A DNA stretch of 64,000 bases from JBFWIW01 sp050253535 (GCA_050253535.1 JBFWIW010000001.1:1-64000), one strand, 5' to 3'; counted from the stretch's first letter, positions 51,149-60,258 are shown. Translations and numbers: made by a program. Notes: generated from the letters alone by a model not told the origin.

Positions 51149-51266
51149 ACCGTGAGGAAATTGCACTTTTACTGATAAAAATAGCAGACAAAGATATGTA
51201 TAAGAAATCAGTTGAAGTATGGACATACCTAGATGCTTTTCCGAAGATAGTTAGGAGGATAAATAT

Positions 51267-51830
51267 ATGATTACTGCCAGCGAATTCAGGAACGGTGTTA
51301 CATTCGAAATGGACGGCAAGGTCATGCAGGTTGTCGAGTTCCAGCATGTGAAGCCAGGAAAGGGTGCGGCTTTCGTCCGCACAAAAATGAAAAATGTCAT
51401 TACCGGGGGCGTTACAGAGACATCCTTCAACCCCACCGACAAGTTTGAGAACGCGTATGTCGAGCGTCGCGACATGGAATACAGCTACAATGACGGAAAC
51501 CTTTATTACTTCATGAATATGGAGACTTATGAGCTCGAGCCGATTGACGCGTCCATCCTCGGTGACAGCTTCAGGTTCGTAAAGGAGAACATGCTCTGCA
51601 CCATTTACTCATATAAGGGCAAGGTTTTCAACATTGAGCCCCCCACGTTTGTGGAGCTTGAAATTTCCGAGACAGACCCGGGCTTTGCCGGCAATACTGC
51701 CACAAACGTAACAAAGCCCGCAACGCTTGAAACCGGCGCGGAGATCAGGGTCCCGCTTTTCATAAGCCCAGGCGACAGAATTAAAATAGACACCCGTACC
51801 GGAGAATACCTGGAAAGGGCAAAGGGTTGA
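51267..51830 (+). CDS. efp: Elongation factor P
   Basis: Relieves ribosome stalling at polyproline. 187 residues in three beta domains. [18 protein letters not shown], the loop with the tip lysine [14 protein letters not shown], and the C-terminal signature [25 protein letters not shown] with GTTAGGAGG 11 bases upstream. Followed after 48 bases by the zinc-ribbon protein. Confidence 0.97.
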   Translation: MITASEFRNGVTFEMDGKVMQVVEFQHVKPGKGAAFVRTKMKNVITGGVTETSFNPTDKFENAYVERRDMEYSYNDGNLYYFMNMETYELEPIDASILGDSFRFVKENMLCTIYSYKGKVFNIEPPTFVELEISETDPGFAGNTATNVTKPATLETGAEIRVPLFISPGDRIKIDTRTGEYLERAKG

Positions 51831-51878
51831 CCTTTTGCCTAGGCCCCCAAGGTTTATGACCATTAAGGAGGAATAAAC

Positions 51879-52298
51879 ATGACCGTTTCTGAAAAAGTAG
51901 CATATCTCAGAGGCCTGTGCGACGGCCTTAAGATCGATTCCGAATCAGACGAAGGAAAGCTCTTCACAGCTGTTATTGATGTTCTTGGAGACATTGCCTC
52001 TGACCTCGAGGATATCGAGGAGAACGCGCTCGACATCGGCGACGAACTGGACGCCATTTCGGACGACCTCGCGGACGTTGAGAATTATGTTTTTGGCGAA
52101 GATGAAGACGAGGATGACGAAGACGAGGACGACGATTACGAATTTGACGAGGATGAGTTCGTCTATTCCGTCACTTGTCCATCCTGCAACGAGGAGATCA
52201 CAGTGAGCGAGGATATCCTTGAGCTGGGCGAGATCGACTGCCCGAACTGCGGCGAGAAGCTTGAGTTTGATATCGAGGAAGACGAAGAAAACGAGTAA
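51879..52298 (+). CDS. CD1247-type acidic zinc-ribbon protein
   Basis: 139 residues. The N-terminal helical region (VSEKVAYLRGLCDGLKI) is the CD1247 N-terminal domain. An acidic tract at about 70-90 is almost pure D/E. The C-terminal zinc ribbon has CPSCNEEI ... CPNCGEKL, two CxxC pairs 22-23 residues apart. Found next to efp in many Clostridia; function unknown. ATG with GGAGG 8 bases upstream. Confidence 0.88.
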   Translation: MTVSEKVAYLRGLCDGLKIDSESDEGKLFTAVIDVLGDIASDLEDIEENALDIGDELDAISDDLADVENYVFGEDEDEDDEDEDDDYEFDEDEFVYSVTCPSCNEEITVSEDILELGEIDCPNCGEKLEFDIEEDEENE

Positions 52299-52352
52299 GT
52301 CGTCCAGGCGTATGAAAAGATTATAATTAGCCGCCGAGACGGCATAAAAAGG

Positions 52353-52377
52353 CATCCGGGGAAATTCTCCCCGGATG
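52353..52377 (+). terminator. Terminator after the efp operon
   Basis: CATCCGGGGA / TCCCCGGATG with 5-nt loop, then seven T. Confidence 0.9.
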
Positions 52378-52423
52378 TTTTTTTATGCAGTTTATCTGCC
52401 GGACTTATCCAAAAAAGGATATG

Positions 52424-53299
52424 TTAAACTGTTTCAGCTTTCCGCTTTTTGTGCATAAGCATACTGACGCCTGTATAGACGGTTATCAGGAGCATCATCA
52501 CCTGTAGCGCCGTCTGATTCAGGTGCGTTACAAAAATGAATCCCAGCGCGATACCTATAAAGCCGAAGGTAGAATAGATGATGGCAAGCTTTCTCTGATA
52601 GAGATCCCGCTTTACATATTGTACCGCGCCGCTCACGGCGGACATGGTGCACGCCGTCATGATAACGGGCAGAACGCACTCGGCAGATAGGCCGAGGGTC
52701 AGGAGAAGCGACATGTACGGTGCTTTCGCCCCCATGCCCATCATGTTGAAAATGCCGAGGAAAAACGCGCAGACGCCGCAGATGATAAGCTTACCAAGCG
52801 GAAACGTCGTAAGCGTGCCTCCGGTCGTGCCTATGCCGATGAGACGTGAGAGAAGGAATACCGCCGAGAAAAGCATTGCCGTGCCGACGATTTTGCCGAT
52901 GAGAGCGCCGTCAAATCCCGCAACAAGCCTGACGCCTATAATAGCACCTACACCCTGAAATATCATACAGACCGCTATTATTTTAATGTCTATGTCCGCC
53001 GTCAGGAGATAGACGACTGCGACGGCGCCAAGCGGCAGTGAGGCAGACGTTATCAAAGATCCGGGCAGCCTCTTGTCGTCGACCAGCCCGCACTTTTTGA
53101 AAAACAGTGTGTTCATGACAAAATCGGAGACGCCGAGAGTTGCTATAAACATGATCACAGGCGCTGTGAAGGCGATAAGGAGCGGACTTCCGGGTTCGCC
53201 CTTAATCCTGTCCCTGTTCTTTATAAGGTCAAATATCAGAACCAGGGCATAGAGCGCGAGAAGTACGATGATTAAGGCGACGAGCACGTTTTTGACCAT
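52424..53299 (-). CDS. TSUP family transporter (TauE/SafE)
   Basis: 291 residues with about eight hydrophobic helices in two repeats (FMNTLFF-like VMNTLFFKKCG in the first, FNMMGMGAKAPYMS in the second). The family exports sulfite, sulfoacetate or organosulfur anions, or takes up small organic anions. ATG 53299 is set by GAGGTGCC upstream; a frame 18 codons longer reads through the promoter. Divergent from the ABC-F gene. Substrate cannot be told. Confidence 0.88.
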   Translation of the reverse strand: MVKNVLVALIIVLLALYALVLIFDLIKNRDRIKGEPGSPLLIAFTAPVIMFIATLGVSDFVMNTLFFKKCGLVDDKRLPGSLITSASLPLGAVAVVYLLTADIDIKIIAVCMIFQGVGAIIGVRLVAGFDGALIGKIVGTAMLFSAVFLLSRLIGIGTTGGTLTTFPLGKLIICGVCAFFLGIFNMMGMGAKAPYMSLLLTLGLSAECVLPVIMTACTMSAVSGAVQYVKRDLYQRKLAIIYSTFGFIGIALGFIFVTHLNQTALQVMMLLITVYTGVSMLMHKKRKAETV

Positions 53300-53328
53300 A
53301 AGGCACCTCGTTTTTATGTTGTGAAAAA

Positions 53329-53358
53329 ATTGTATCATATTTAAGGGCTGCACGGCAA
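53329..53358 (-). promoter_or_regulatory. Promoter of the TSUP transporter
   Basis: Minus strand TTGCCG (53358-53353), 18-base spacer, TACAAT (53334-53329). Confidence 0.5.
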
Positions 53359-53369
53359 CAGGGAAGAGG

Positions 53370-53397
53370 TTGTGATTTTATGTTTTCGTGTTATAAT
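53370..53397 (+). promoter_or_regulatory. Promoter of the ABC-F gene
   Basis: TTGTGA (53370-53375), 16-base spacer, TATAAT (53392-53397), about 35 bases before the ATG. Confidence 0.6.
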
Positions 53398-53431
53398 CTT
53401 TATAATTAACACGTATGACCGGAGAGACAAG

Positions 53432-55303
53432 ATGACAGATATTTCCGTAAAGGGCATAGTAAAGGCCTTTGAAGAGGATAACGATATTCTGAAGGGGCTC
53501 ACCTTTGAGATAGCCCAGGGTGAACACGTCGGCTTACTTGGTAAAAACGGTGCCGGAAAGACGACGCTTTTTCGCATCATATCGGGTGAGATCGGGGCCG
53601 ACGAGGGCGAGGTCGTCATAGCGACGGGAAAGCGCGTCGGGCTCATTTCGCAGATACCGCATTTTCCGGAAGGTTATACTGCGGAGGATGTTTTGAAGAC
53701 TGCCCATGCGCGGGCGTACGGGCTGCGTGAACAGATGGAGAAGCTGGCGGAGCGCATGGTGAGCGATTCTTCACCGGAAGTTTTGAACGCATATGACCGG
53801 GCAGCTGCGGAATATGAGCGGCTTGGCGGATATGAACTGGAGAGTTACCGCAATAAGGTCGCAAACGGTCTCAGGATACCGCAGGATCAGAGGGAGCAGC
53901 TTTTTGATACGCTCTCCGGCGGTGAAAAAACCCGTGTTAATCTCGCGCGGCTTATTTTGGAGGACACTGACATACTGCTTCTCGACGAACCGACAAACCA
54001 CCTGGACATGCGCGCGGCCGAGTGGCTGGAGGACTATCTGGCAAAATTCAAGGGCACCGTTCTCGCCATCTCGCACGACCGCTATTTTCTCGATCGAATG
54101 GCCTCGCGTACTATTGAGATTGTGGACGGAAAGGCAGAATTTTACGGCGGTAATTACAGTTTCTTTCTGGCCGAGAAGGAGCGCCGTTTTCTGGAACAGC
54201 AAAAGAAATACGAGCGCGAGCAGAGCGAGATAAAAAGACTCTCCGAATCAGCAGCACGCCTTTACCAGTGGGGTACCGGCAACAAAAACCTCATGAAGAA
54301 GTCTTTTGCCATCCAAAGCCGCATAGAACGGATGGAAAAGACCGCGCGGCCTGATGCGGAAAAGAAGATGCGCGCCCGTTTCGGAGAAAAGTCCTTCCGG
54401 GGGGACGAGGTCATTCTTATGCGCGGCGTGACAAAGACTTTTGGTGAGAAAAATTTGTTTGAAGACCTGGAGCTTTTAGTTACAACAGGAGAGCGCATTG
54501 CGCTCATAGGCGATAACGGCAGCGGAAAATCGACGCTTTTAAAGATAATCATGCAGGAGGAGCTGCCTGACCGCGGCTTTGTCCGGCTGGGACCCGCCGT
54601 AAAAACGGCGTATCTTCCGCAGGTGATAAAGTTCAGGCACCCCGAGCGGAATGTTCTCGACACGATGGTATACGACGAGAACTGTTCGCCTCAGACGGCG
54701 AGGAACCGCCTCGGCGCGTTCAAATTTTCAGGAGAGGATGTGTTCCGGCCCGTGTCGCAGCTCTCCGGAGGAGAGCAGAGCCGCCTGCGCCTTTGCATAT
54801 TGATGAAAGAAGATATTAACCTTTTGATTTTGGACGAGCCCACGAACCATCTGGACATAAATTCAAGGGAATGGATAGAGGGAGCCGTGGAAGACTATCA
54901 GGAGGCGCTTCTTTTCGTTTCGCACGACAGGTATTTCATAAACCGTTTCGCGACGAGAATTTGGGAGATTGAAAACGGAAAGCTTACCGATTTTATGGGT
55001 ACATTTGAGGAGTATAGGTCATATAAGGCGGGAAAGACACAGGAGACGCCGCCGACTTCAGAAGAAAAAAAGCCCGAGAAAAAGCAGGATAACCGAAAAA
55101 GAGGAGCGCCTTCGCCGGAAAAACTTCTGGCAAAGCTTGAGCGTGAGATAGCGGCGCTTGAGGAAAAGCAGAAAGAGCTGGAGGACGAGTGCGAAAAGTA
55201 CGCTTCCGACTATGAAAAGCTGCTTGAACTGGACGCGGCGCTGGAGACGGTACTTTTTGAACTGTCGGAGAAATACGCCGACTGGGAGGAGCTTGCCGAA
55301 TGA
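53432..55303 (+). CDS. ABC-F family ATPase (Uup/YdiF type)
   Basis: 623 residues, two ATPase domains and no membrane segment. Walker A GLLGKNGAGKTT and IGDNGSGKST; signatures TLSGGEKTRV and QLSGGEQSRL; Walker B LLLDEPTNHLD and ILDEPTNHLD. The interdomain linker at about 250-300 is basic and helical (the P-site tRNA-interaction motif). The C-terminus is a charged coiled coil (about 540-620: SPEKLLAKLEREIAALEEKQ). ABC-F proteins act on the ribosome; some protect against antibiotics. ATG 53432 has GGAGAG upstream; 20 more open codons are leader. Confidence 0.93.
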   Translation: MTDISVKGIVKAFEEDNDILKGLTFEIAQGEHVGLLGKNGAGKTTLFRIISGEIGADEGEVVIATGKRVGLISQIPHFPEGYTAEDVLKTAHARAYGLREQMEKLAERMVSDSSPEVLNAYDRAAAEYERLGGYELESYRNKVANGLRIPQDQREQLFDTLSGGEKTRVNLARLILEDTDILLLDEPTNHLDMRAAEWLEDYLAKFKGTVLAISHDRYFLDRMASRTIEIVDGKAEFYGGNYSFFLAEKERRFLEQQKKYEREQSEIKRLSESAARLYQWGTGNKNLMKKSFAIQSRIERMEKTARPDAEKKMRARFGEKSFRGDEVILMRGVTKTFGEKNLFEDLELLVTTGERIALIGDNGSGKSTLLKIIMQEELPDRGFVRLGPAVKTAYLPQVIKFRHPERNVLDTMVYDENCSPQTARNRLGAFKFSGEDVFRPVSQLSGGEQSRLRLCILMKEDINLLILDEPTNHLDINSREWIEGAVEDYQEALLFVSHDRYFINRFATRIWEIENGKLTDFMGTFEEYRSYKAGKTQETPPTSEEKKPEKKQDNRKRGAPSPEKLLAKLEREIAALEEKQKELEDECEKYASDYEKLLELDAALETVLFELSEKYADWEELAE

Positions 55304-56094
55304 ACGGTTTTGGACCGACAATGAAAGAAGACATGCAGAAATTCAGACGTATCACCGGCGTCTATCTCGGCATGATGTTTGTGATAGTGGGCATATTCAT
55401 GAGCGCGATGCTTGCGGGGTATGACTTCATCGGCTATGCCTTTATTGCCGGCGGGCTCTCAAGGACGGCGCTTTTTCTGATGGACATTTTGGCAAAGACG
55501 CGGCCAAAGCTTGCCCGGGTGCTAAGCGACGTGCTGAAGCTCGCAATCATCCTGTTTTTGCTGGCATTCGTCATAACTGAAGCGCTGATTGTCAATGGCT
55601 CGCACACGGACGCCGCGCCCGAAGCTGATTATCTCATTGTGCTCGGTGCGGGAGTGAACGGCACAGAACCCTCGCTGGCGCTCACCGACAGGCTGAATGC
55701 CGCCCTCGATTATCTCAATGAGTACCCCAATGCCGACTGTATCGTCACAGGGTGTCAAGGTAAGGGAGAAGATATAACCGAGGCTGAAAGTATGTACCGC
55801 TGGCTCATACAGAGCGGGATCGATGGGAAGCGAATAATAAAAGAGGAAGAAGCCGTAAATACCTACGAAAATATCAAAAACTCCTACGCCATAATTGAAG
55901 GGTTGGGCGGGGATGCCGATAAAACAGCGCTTCTCACTGCCGAATATCACCTTTACAGAGCAAAGCATATAGCCGAAGAACTCGGCTTTGCGCCCCGCGG
56001 CGTCGCCGCGGAAACGAGCCTCTGGCCAATAAAGATAAACTACTATATCCGCGAGTGTTTCGGTGTGTGGAAGAACATTGTGACGGGCGAATAA
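55300..56094 (+). CDS. YdcF family (DUF218) membrane protein
   Basis: 264 residues. Three N-terminal helices (MMFVIVGIFMSAMLAG, AFIAGGLSRTALFLMDIL, LAIILFLLAFVITEALIV) then a DUF218 domain with LIVLGAGVNGTEPSLALTDR, VTGCQGKGEDITEAESMYRW, EEEAVNTYENIKNS and LLTAEYHLYRA. Members such as SanA and ElyC act in envelope glycan homeostasis. It starts in the ATGA overlap with the ABC-F stop, so the two are co-translated. Confidence 0.88.
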   Translation: MNGFGPTMKEDMQKFRRITGVYLGMMFVIVGIFMSAMLAGYDFIGYAFIAGGLSRTALFLMDILAKTRPKLARVLSDVLKLAIILFLLAFVITEALIVNGSHTDAAPEADYLIVLGAGVNGTEPSLALTDRLNAALDYLNEYPNADCIVTGCQGKGEDITEAESMYRWLIQSGIDGKRIIKEEEAVNTYENIKNSYAIIEGLGGDADKTALLTAEYHLYRAKHIAEELGFAPRGVAAETSLWPIKINYYIRECFGVWKNIVTGE

Positions 56095-56104
56095 TCTAAA
56101 GCAG

Positions 56105-56137
56105 AAATGACATCCATGGTAAACATGGATGTCATTT
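56105..56137. terminator. Bidirectional terminator, ydcF / TIM-barrel gene
   Basis: 14-bp perfect stem AAATGACATCCATG / CATGGATGTCATTT with GTAAA loop, between convergent genes. Confidence 0.85.
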
Positions 56138-56176
56138 AGTGTAAGAACTGATTATTCTGTTATATATTAAGTACAT

Positions 56177-57160
56177 TTACCTGTACGCCGCGTCAGAGGC
56201 TATGGCGGAGGGCGGAAAATCTGTCCTCCGGACGAATTCGCAGGATTCGCGCGCTCCGAACACCCTGTCCATGCCGCAGTCTTCCCATTCTACGGAGAGC
56301 GGGCCGCCGTAACCCTTTTCGTTTAGTATACGGATAACCTTATCAAAATCTATGTCGCCGTGTCCAAGCGAGACAAAATCCCAGCCGCGCCGGAAATCGC
56401 CGAACGGCAGGTGGGAGCCGAGAAGGCCGGCGCGTACGTCGCGGTTCAAATAGGCGTCCTTCATATGGACGTGTATCACCCTTCCGGCGAAGTCGCTGAG
56501 AAAAGCTGCGGGGTCGACGCCCTGCCATATAAGGTGGCTCGGGTCAAAGTTAATGCAAGCCGCGCCGCGATAATCGAATGTCTCAAGGTATCTCTTTGCG
56601 CTGTAATAATCGAAGGCTATCTGCGTCGGATGTACCTCGAGCGCAAAACGGACGCCGCACTCATCGAAAACATCCAGTATCGGCGACCAAAGACGCTTAA
56701 TTTCAGCGTAGCCAGCATCTATCATCTTTTTGGTTGTAGGCGGAAAGGCGTACCAGTAACGCCAGATGGGGGAACCCATGAAGCCGGTTACGGTGCCTAT
56801 GCCGAGAGCTTTTGCGGCGCGCGCCGTATACTTCATCTCCTCGATAGCCCACTCGCGGATTTCCATGGGCTTGCCGGCAAGCTCCTTAGGCGCGAAAGCG
56901 TCGAGCCTCTCGTCGTAATGCTCGCCGACGCAGTGACCGATGAGATGTGAGGCGAGCGCCCAGCAGCCGAGCCCGTATTTGTCGAGAACAGCACGTACTG
57001 AGGCAGCATATTCAAGACTGGAAGCTACTTTGTGTAAATCAATGTGACCCCACGCCGCAATCTCCAAGCCGTCATAACCCGCGCTTTTCGCGGTACATGC
57101 GATTTCGTCCAGAGAGAGGTCGGTCCACTGGCCGGTCATAAGTGTAACTTTACGCGCCAT
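56177..57160 (-). CDS. Sugar phosphate isomerase/epimerase (xylose-isomerase-like TIM barrel)
   Basis: 327 residues of the AP-endonuclease-2 family. TLMTGQWTDLSLDEIACTAK begins the barrel; metal residues are in ALEVHPTQIAFDYYSAKR, NFDPSHLIWQG, VIHVHMKDA and LSVEWEDCGMDR. Relatives isomerise inositols, ketoses or hydroxypyruvate; the substrate here is unknown. Minus strand, 19 bases after the M29 peptidase, and last gene of the ylxM-to-trmD unit. Its carbohydrate role does not fit the translation genes ahead of it. Confidence 0.87.
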   Translation of the reverse strand: MARKVTLMTGQWTDLSLDEIACTAKSAGYDGLEIAAWGHIDLHKVASSLEYAASVRAVLDKYGLGCWALASHLIGHCVGEHYDERLDAFAPKELAGKPMEIREWAIEEMKYTARAAKALGIGTVTGFMGSPIWRYWYAFPPTTKKMIDAGYAEIKRLWSPILDVFDECGVRFALEVHPTQIAFDYYSAKRYLETFDYRGAACINFDPSHLIWQGVDPAAFLSDFAGRVIHVHMKDAYLNRDVRAGLLGSHLPFGDFRRGWDFVSLGHGDIDFDKVIRILNEKGYGGPLSVEWEDCGMDRVFGARESCEFVRRTDFPPSAIASDAAYR

Positions 57161-57179
57161 TGCAAGCCCCTTTCAAATG

Positions 57180-58418
57180 TCAGAACGCAAAATTGCCGTC
57201 CGCAAACACCGGCACTTCCCGGCCGTCCCGCGTGACGCCGGTTATCGAGAGGTCCGGGCTTCCTATCATGAAATCTTCGTGTGCTATAGAGTCGTTGAGG
57301 CCCTTTGCCACCAGTTCGTCCTTTGTCATTTTCGTGCCGCCTTCAATACAGGGGTAGGAATCGCCGAAGGCGAGGTGGCAGGACGCGTTTTCGTCGAAAA
57401 GCGTGTTATAGAACAGTATACCTGAATTTGATATCGGGGAGTCGAAGGGGACAAGCGCGACCTCGCCCAGGTAAGACGCGCCCTCGTCAAGATGTGCGGC
57501 CGTTTCAAGAATTTTTTTGCCGCGCTTTGCCTCGATATTCACGATTTTTCCGTTTTCAAAGATAAAGGAAAAGCCGTCCGCGATATCGCCGTTTACGACC
57601 AGGGGGCGGGTAGCATGGACCACTCCGTTTGTGCCGCTTCTGAGAGGCGCGGTGAAGACCTCCTCCGTAGGCATGTTGGCGCAGAAGGGGAGGCCGCGGC
57701 CGCTTTTTTCACTGCCCCCCTCCCAGAAATGGTTTTCGGGCAGTTCGACCGTGAGGTCGGTCCCGAGGGAGTTTTTATACTTTAAATAACGGAACGCGTG
57801 ACTGTTCAAAACGGCGACGCGTTTTTTTAGCATTTCAGTGTGCCTTTTCCACTCGTCCACCGGGTCGCCGCCGTCTTTGACGCGCACAGCGTCGAGTATC
57901 GCGCTCCAGAGCGCGTCCACAGCCCCGTCCGCCGCCTTATCGGGGAACACCTTTTTTGCCCAGGCCTCCGTCGGGACGGAGGCGATGCACCAGGGGAAGA
58001 AGTCGGCAGTCTGGCGGTTGCGGTAAGGCTTTAAGGCCGCACCGGAGGCTATCGACGAGCGGCGGATGCGGTCGGCGTCAACGCCGGAGAGCGTCTCCGG
58101 GTCCTCGGCGTATATTGAGAGCCACGCCGCACCCTCTTCCGACAGCATATTGTAAAAATCAGCGCGCCAGGACGGGAAAGTGTCGAAAACATCCGGTTCC
58201 GCGCGCAGATATCTTTCTCGTGTCATATGGTCGTCCGACCAGTTCATAAGCACCTCGCGGCAGCCCGCGTCATATGCGGCCTTTGCACACATACGTGCAA
58301 AAGGCGCGCAGTCCACGGGGGAGGAAATAACCATCCGCTGACCCTTCTGGACGTTTACGCCAACCCGGACGAGGAGTTTTGCGTAAGCATTAATCCGGTT
58401 TTCCATCGTTTTCTGCAT
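57180..58418 (-). CDS. M29 family aminopeptidase (AmpS/PepS-like)
   Basis: Metal-dependent exopeptidase of 412 residues. KLLVRVGVNVQKGQRMVI is typical of the N-terminal domain; the metal and active-site region runs over ASYLGEVALVPFDSPI, NTLFDENASCHLAFGDSY, GLNDSIAHEDFMIGS. Cytosolic, releases N-terminal amino acids. ATG 58418 with GAGGCGG upstream lies inside the trmD tail, an overlap of 29 bases; ATG 58406 is an alternative. Confidence 0.93.
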   Translation of the reverse strand: MQKTMENRINAYAKLLVRVGVNVQKGQRMVISSPVDCAPFARMCAKAAYDAGCREVLMNWSDDHMTRERYLRAEPDVFDTFPSWRADFYNMLSEEGAAWLSIYAEDPETLSGVDADRIRRSSIASGAALKPYRNRQTADFFPWCIASVPTEAWAKKVFPDKAADGAVDALWSAILDAVRVKDGGDPVDEWKRHTEMLKKRVAVLNSHAFRYLKYKNSLGTDLTVELPENHFWEGGSEKSGRGLPFCANMPTEEVFTAPLRSGTNGVVHATRPLVVNGDIADGFSFIFENGKIVNIEAKRGKKILETAAHLDEGASYLGEVALVPFDSPISNSGILFYNTLFDENASCHLAFGDSYPCIEGGTKMTKDELVAKGLNDSIAHEDFMIGSPDLSITGVTRDGREVPVFADGNFAF

Positions 58419-59157
58419 ATAATTCCGCCTCTATTTCCGCAAGAAGTTTTTTGTCCTGCTTTGTGGTAAATTCAAGTTTTTCATACATGTCTGGCCGGCG
58501 CTGGCGCGTTCTGATAATTGACTGCTTGCGCCGCCATTTTTTGATGTTCGCGTGGTGGCCGGAGAGCAGCACTTCCGGCACTTTCCGCCCGTTCCATTCC
58601 TCAGGGCGGGAGTACTGGGGATACTCCAGAAGCCCATTCCAGTGGCTCTCGTCTGTGAAACACTCCTCGTCCGGCAGCACACCCGGGACGAGTCTGCACA
58701 CCGCGTCCGCAATGGCCATCGCGGGGATCTCTCCGCCTGTCAGGACGAAGTCGCCGATGGATATCTCTTCGTCGACGCACGCCTCGATGAACCGCTCGTC
58801 GACGCCCTCGTAGTGTCCGCATACGAGGATGAGCCGGTCGTAGCCTTCCTTCAGCCGTTTTGCATCCTTCTGAGAAAAGACATTTCCGCAGGGTGACATA
58901 TATATAGTATGAACGCGTTGCCCCGCTTCATTACAAATATGCTCCCAACATGCCTGGAGCGGCTGCGCCTGCATGACACACCCGCGCCCGCCGCCATAAG
59001 GGTAGTCGTCAACCTGATTCTGCTTGTTAGTCGTATAGTCCCTGATCTGATGGCATTCTATACGGATAAAACCGCGCTCCTGCGCCCTGCCCAAAATGCT
59101 CTCGCAAAGTATGTCGCCCACCGTGTCGGGAAAAAGGGTCATTATGTCTATCCTCAT
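58390..59157 (-). CDS. trmD: tRNA (guanine-N1)-methyltransferase TrmD
   Basis: Methylates G37 of tRNAs with SAM. 255 residues, SPOUT knot. MRIDIMTLFPDTV, YPYGGGRGCVMQAQPL, MSPCGNVFSQKDAKRL, CGHYEGVDERFIE, and the knot region SIGDFVLTGGEIPAMAIADA. The ATG is adjacent to the rimM stop (1-base gap). Confidence 0.97.
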   Translation of the reverse strand: MRIDIMTLFPDTVGDILCESILGRAQERGFIRIECHQIRDYTTNKQNQVDDYPYGGGRGCVMQAQPLQACWEHICNEAGQRVHTIYMSPCGNVFSQKDAKRLKEGYDRLILVCGHYEGVDERFIEACVDEEISIGDFVLTGGEIPAMAIADAVCRLVPGVLPDEECFTDESHWNGLLEYPQYSRPEEWNGRKVPEVLLSGHHANIKKWRRKQSIIRTRQRRPDMYEKLEFTTKQDKKLLAEIEAELYAENDGKPD

Positions 59158-59646
59158 CTACATGCCCTCTATGAGGTGAACGCGCATTTTTCCGGAATCG
59201 GTGTCCGTCTCGATTATAAACTCGTCAACGGCGGGGACCAGGATTTCGCGCCCGCCCTTTATAACGTAGACGTTGCCGGACGGGAGAGGCAGCACTTCCG
59301 AGACGACGCCGAGCTCGGCTCCGGTGTCCGCGTCGTACGCTGTAATACCTATAATATCCTGGACAAAGTGTTTGCCGTACGGGAGGTTTGCGGCTTTTCG
59401 GTCTATAAAAACTATCTTGTTTTTCAGGCGAACCGCCGCGTCTATGTCGGTTATGCCATCAAAAGACACTATCACGGAATCCTTGTGGACTTTAGCCGAG
59501 AGCACTTTCAGCGCAACCTCATCGACATATAAATATTCAAAGGAACACAGAAAATCGGGGGAATCCGCCCAGACCTGTATTTTGACCTCGCCCCGGATGC
59601 CGTGGGTATTGATGATTTTCCCTGCCTCCAAAAATTCTTTTTTCAA
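59158..59646 (-). CDS. rimM: Ribosome maturation factor RimM
   Basis: Assists 30S assembly by binding S19. 162 residues: FLEAGKIINTHGIRGEVKIQ at the start, YVDEVALKVLSAKVHKDS, and the C-terminal PRC barrel with YGKHFVQDIIGITAYD and VKG-type strand YVIKGGREILVPAVDEFI. TTG start with GGAGGACGGAAG upstream. Unlike the usual layout, 381 bases separate it from khpA, filled by an R2 repeat and hairpins. Confidence 0.94.
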   Translation of the reverse strand: MKKEFLEAGKIINTHGIRGEVKIQVWADSPDFLCSFEYLYVDEVALKVLSAKVHKDSVIVSFDGITDIDAAVRLKNKIVFIDRKAANLPYGKHFVQDIIGITAYDADTGAELGVVSEVLPLPSGNVYVIKGGREILVPAVDEFIIETDTDSGKMRVHLIEGM

Positions 59647-59673
59647 ACTTCCGTCCTCCTCATTAAGAGAGTC

Positions 59674-59697
59674 AGGCTGTCCTATGAAAGACAGCCC
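59674..59697. repeat. GGCTGTC hairpin, proximal copy
   Basis: AGGCTGTC / GACAGCC(C)T hairpin 28 bases from rimM. The same GGCTGTC/GACAGCC arms recur at 59992-60026, so the two frame the intervening segment. Confidence 0.6.
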
Positions 59698-59738
59698 TCA
59701 GATTGCAAATCCTGATAATGCGTATGAGCCCACCGGAA

Positions 59739-59896
59739 GGCGGGACACCGCCAAATGGGGCGCACAGCGTTTACGAATCAAACCAAGGGGACCCATTGAA
59801 AGATGGGCCCGGCGCGAACGTCAAATTTATTTTGCCGCCGTAAGAAATTTAATTAAAGCGCTCCCGCGGGATTATGGTCCTGTGGGAAACGGAATT
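59739..59896 (-). repeat. R2 dispersed repeat, copy b (inverted)
   Basis: Reverse complement matches 37210-37380 (see that entry) in order and spacing, with a gap of about 15 bases. It lies in the khpA-rimM interval. One frame on the plus strand stays open through both copies with related residues (ERQIYFAAVRNLIK here, ERRIHFDAVRNLTK at copy a). Confidence 0.6.
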
Positions 59897-59911
59897 CGCA
59901 TCGCGCTATGA

Positions 59912-59951
59912 TTTAATACTGTTAACCCATTAATGGGTTAACAGTATTAAA
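59912..59951. repeat. 40-base perfect palindrome
   Basis: TTTAATACTGTTAACCCAT, TA, then its exact complement to 59951. With no loop bases it can extrude a cruciform or form a long RNA hairpin. An A-rich stretch (TAAAAAAGAGG) follows. Confidence 0.8.
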
Positions 59952-59963
59952 TAAAAAAGAGGC

Positions 59964-60026
59964 TCCCCACGCGGCAAAAGCCGCATGGGGAAATTAGGGC
60001 TGTCCCGGTGAGAGACAGCCCTAATT
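59964..60026. terminator. Two hairpins downstream of khpA
   Basis: TCCCCACGCGGC/GCCGCATGGGGA (59964-59991, one mismatch) and AATTAGGGCTGTC/GACAGCCCTAATT (59992-60026). The second is followed by TTTTT on the plus strand and TTTCCCC on the minus, so as a terminator of khpA it is weak. Together with the palindrome they make the gap strongly folded. Confidence 0.5.
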
Positions 60027-60027
60027 T

Positions 60028-60258
60028 TTAGTCGACAATATCGACGGTTACGTGCTTGCCCCGTTTCTGGGCAACGGAACGCATCAGAATACGGATCTCT
60101 CTGGCAATCTTGCCGTGGCGGCCGATAACCTTGCCCATGTCGCCGGGGGCGACATGCAGCTCGAAAATCGTTTCCGACTCTGTCTCTTTTTCAGTCACTG
60201 TAACCTCGTCGGGATTGTCAACAAGACTCTTTGCGATGTAGACTAACAAATCCTTCAT
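60028..60258 (-). CDS. khpA: KH-domain RNA-binding protein KhpA
   Basis: 76 residues, one KH domain with the GxxG loop in KVIGRHGKIAREIRILMRS. KhpA pairs with KhpB (Jag) and binds many transcripts, affecting cell division and elongation. Position after rpsP is the rule in Firmicutes. ATG; 16 bases after rpsP. Confidence 0.95.
   Translation of the reverse strand: MKDLLVYIAKSLVDNPDEVTVTEKETESETIFELHVAPGDMGKVIGRHGKIAREIRILMRSVAQKRGKHVTVDIVD

Noticed and set aside
52080..52160. Low-complexity GA-rich repeat
   Set aside because: It encodes the acidic D/E tract of the zinc-ribbon protein and needs no separate explanation.
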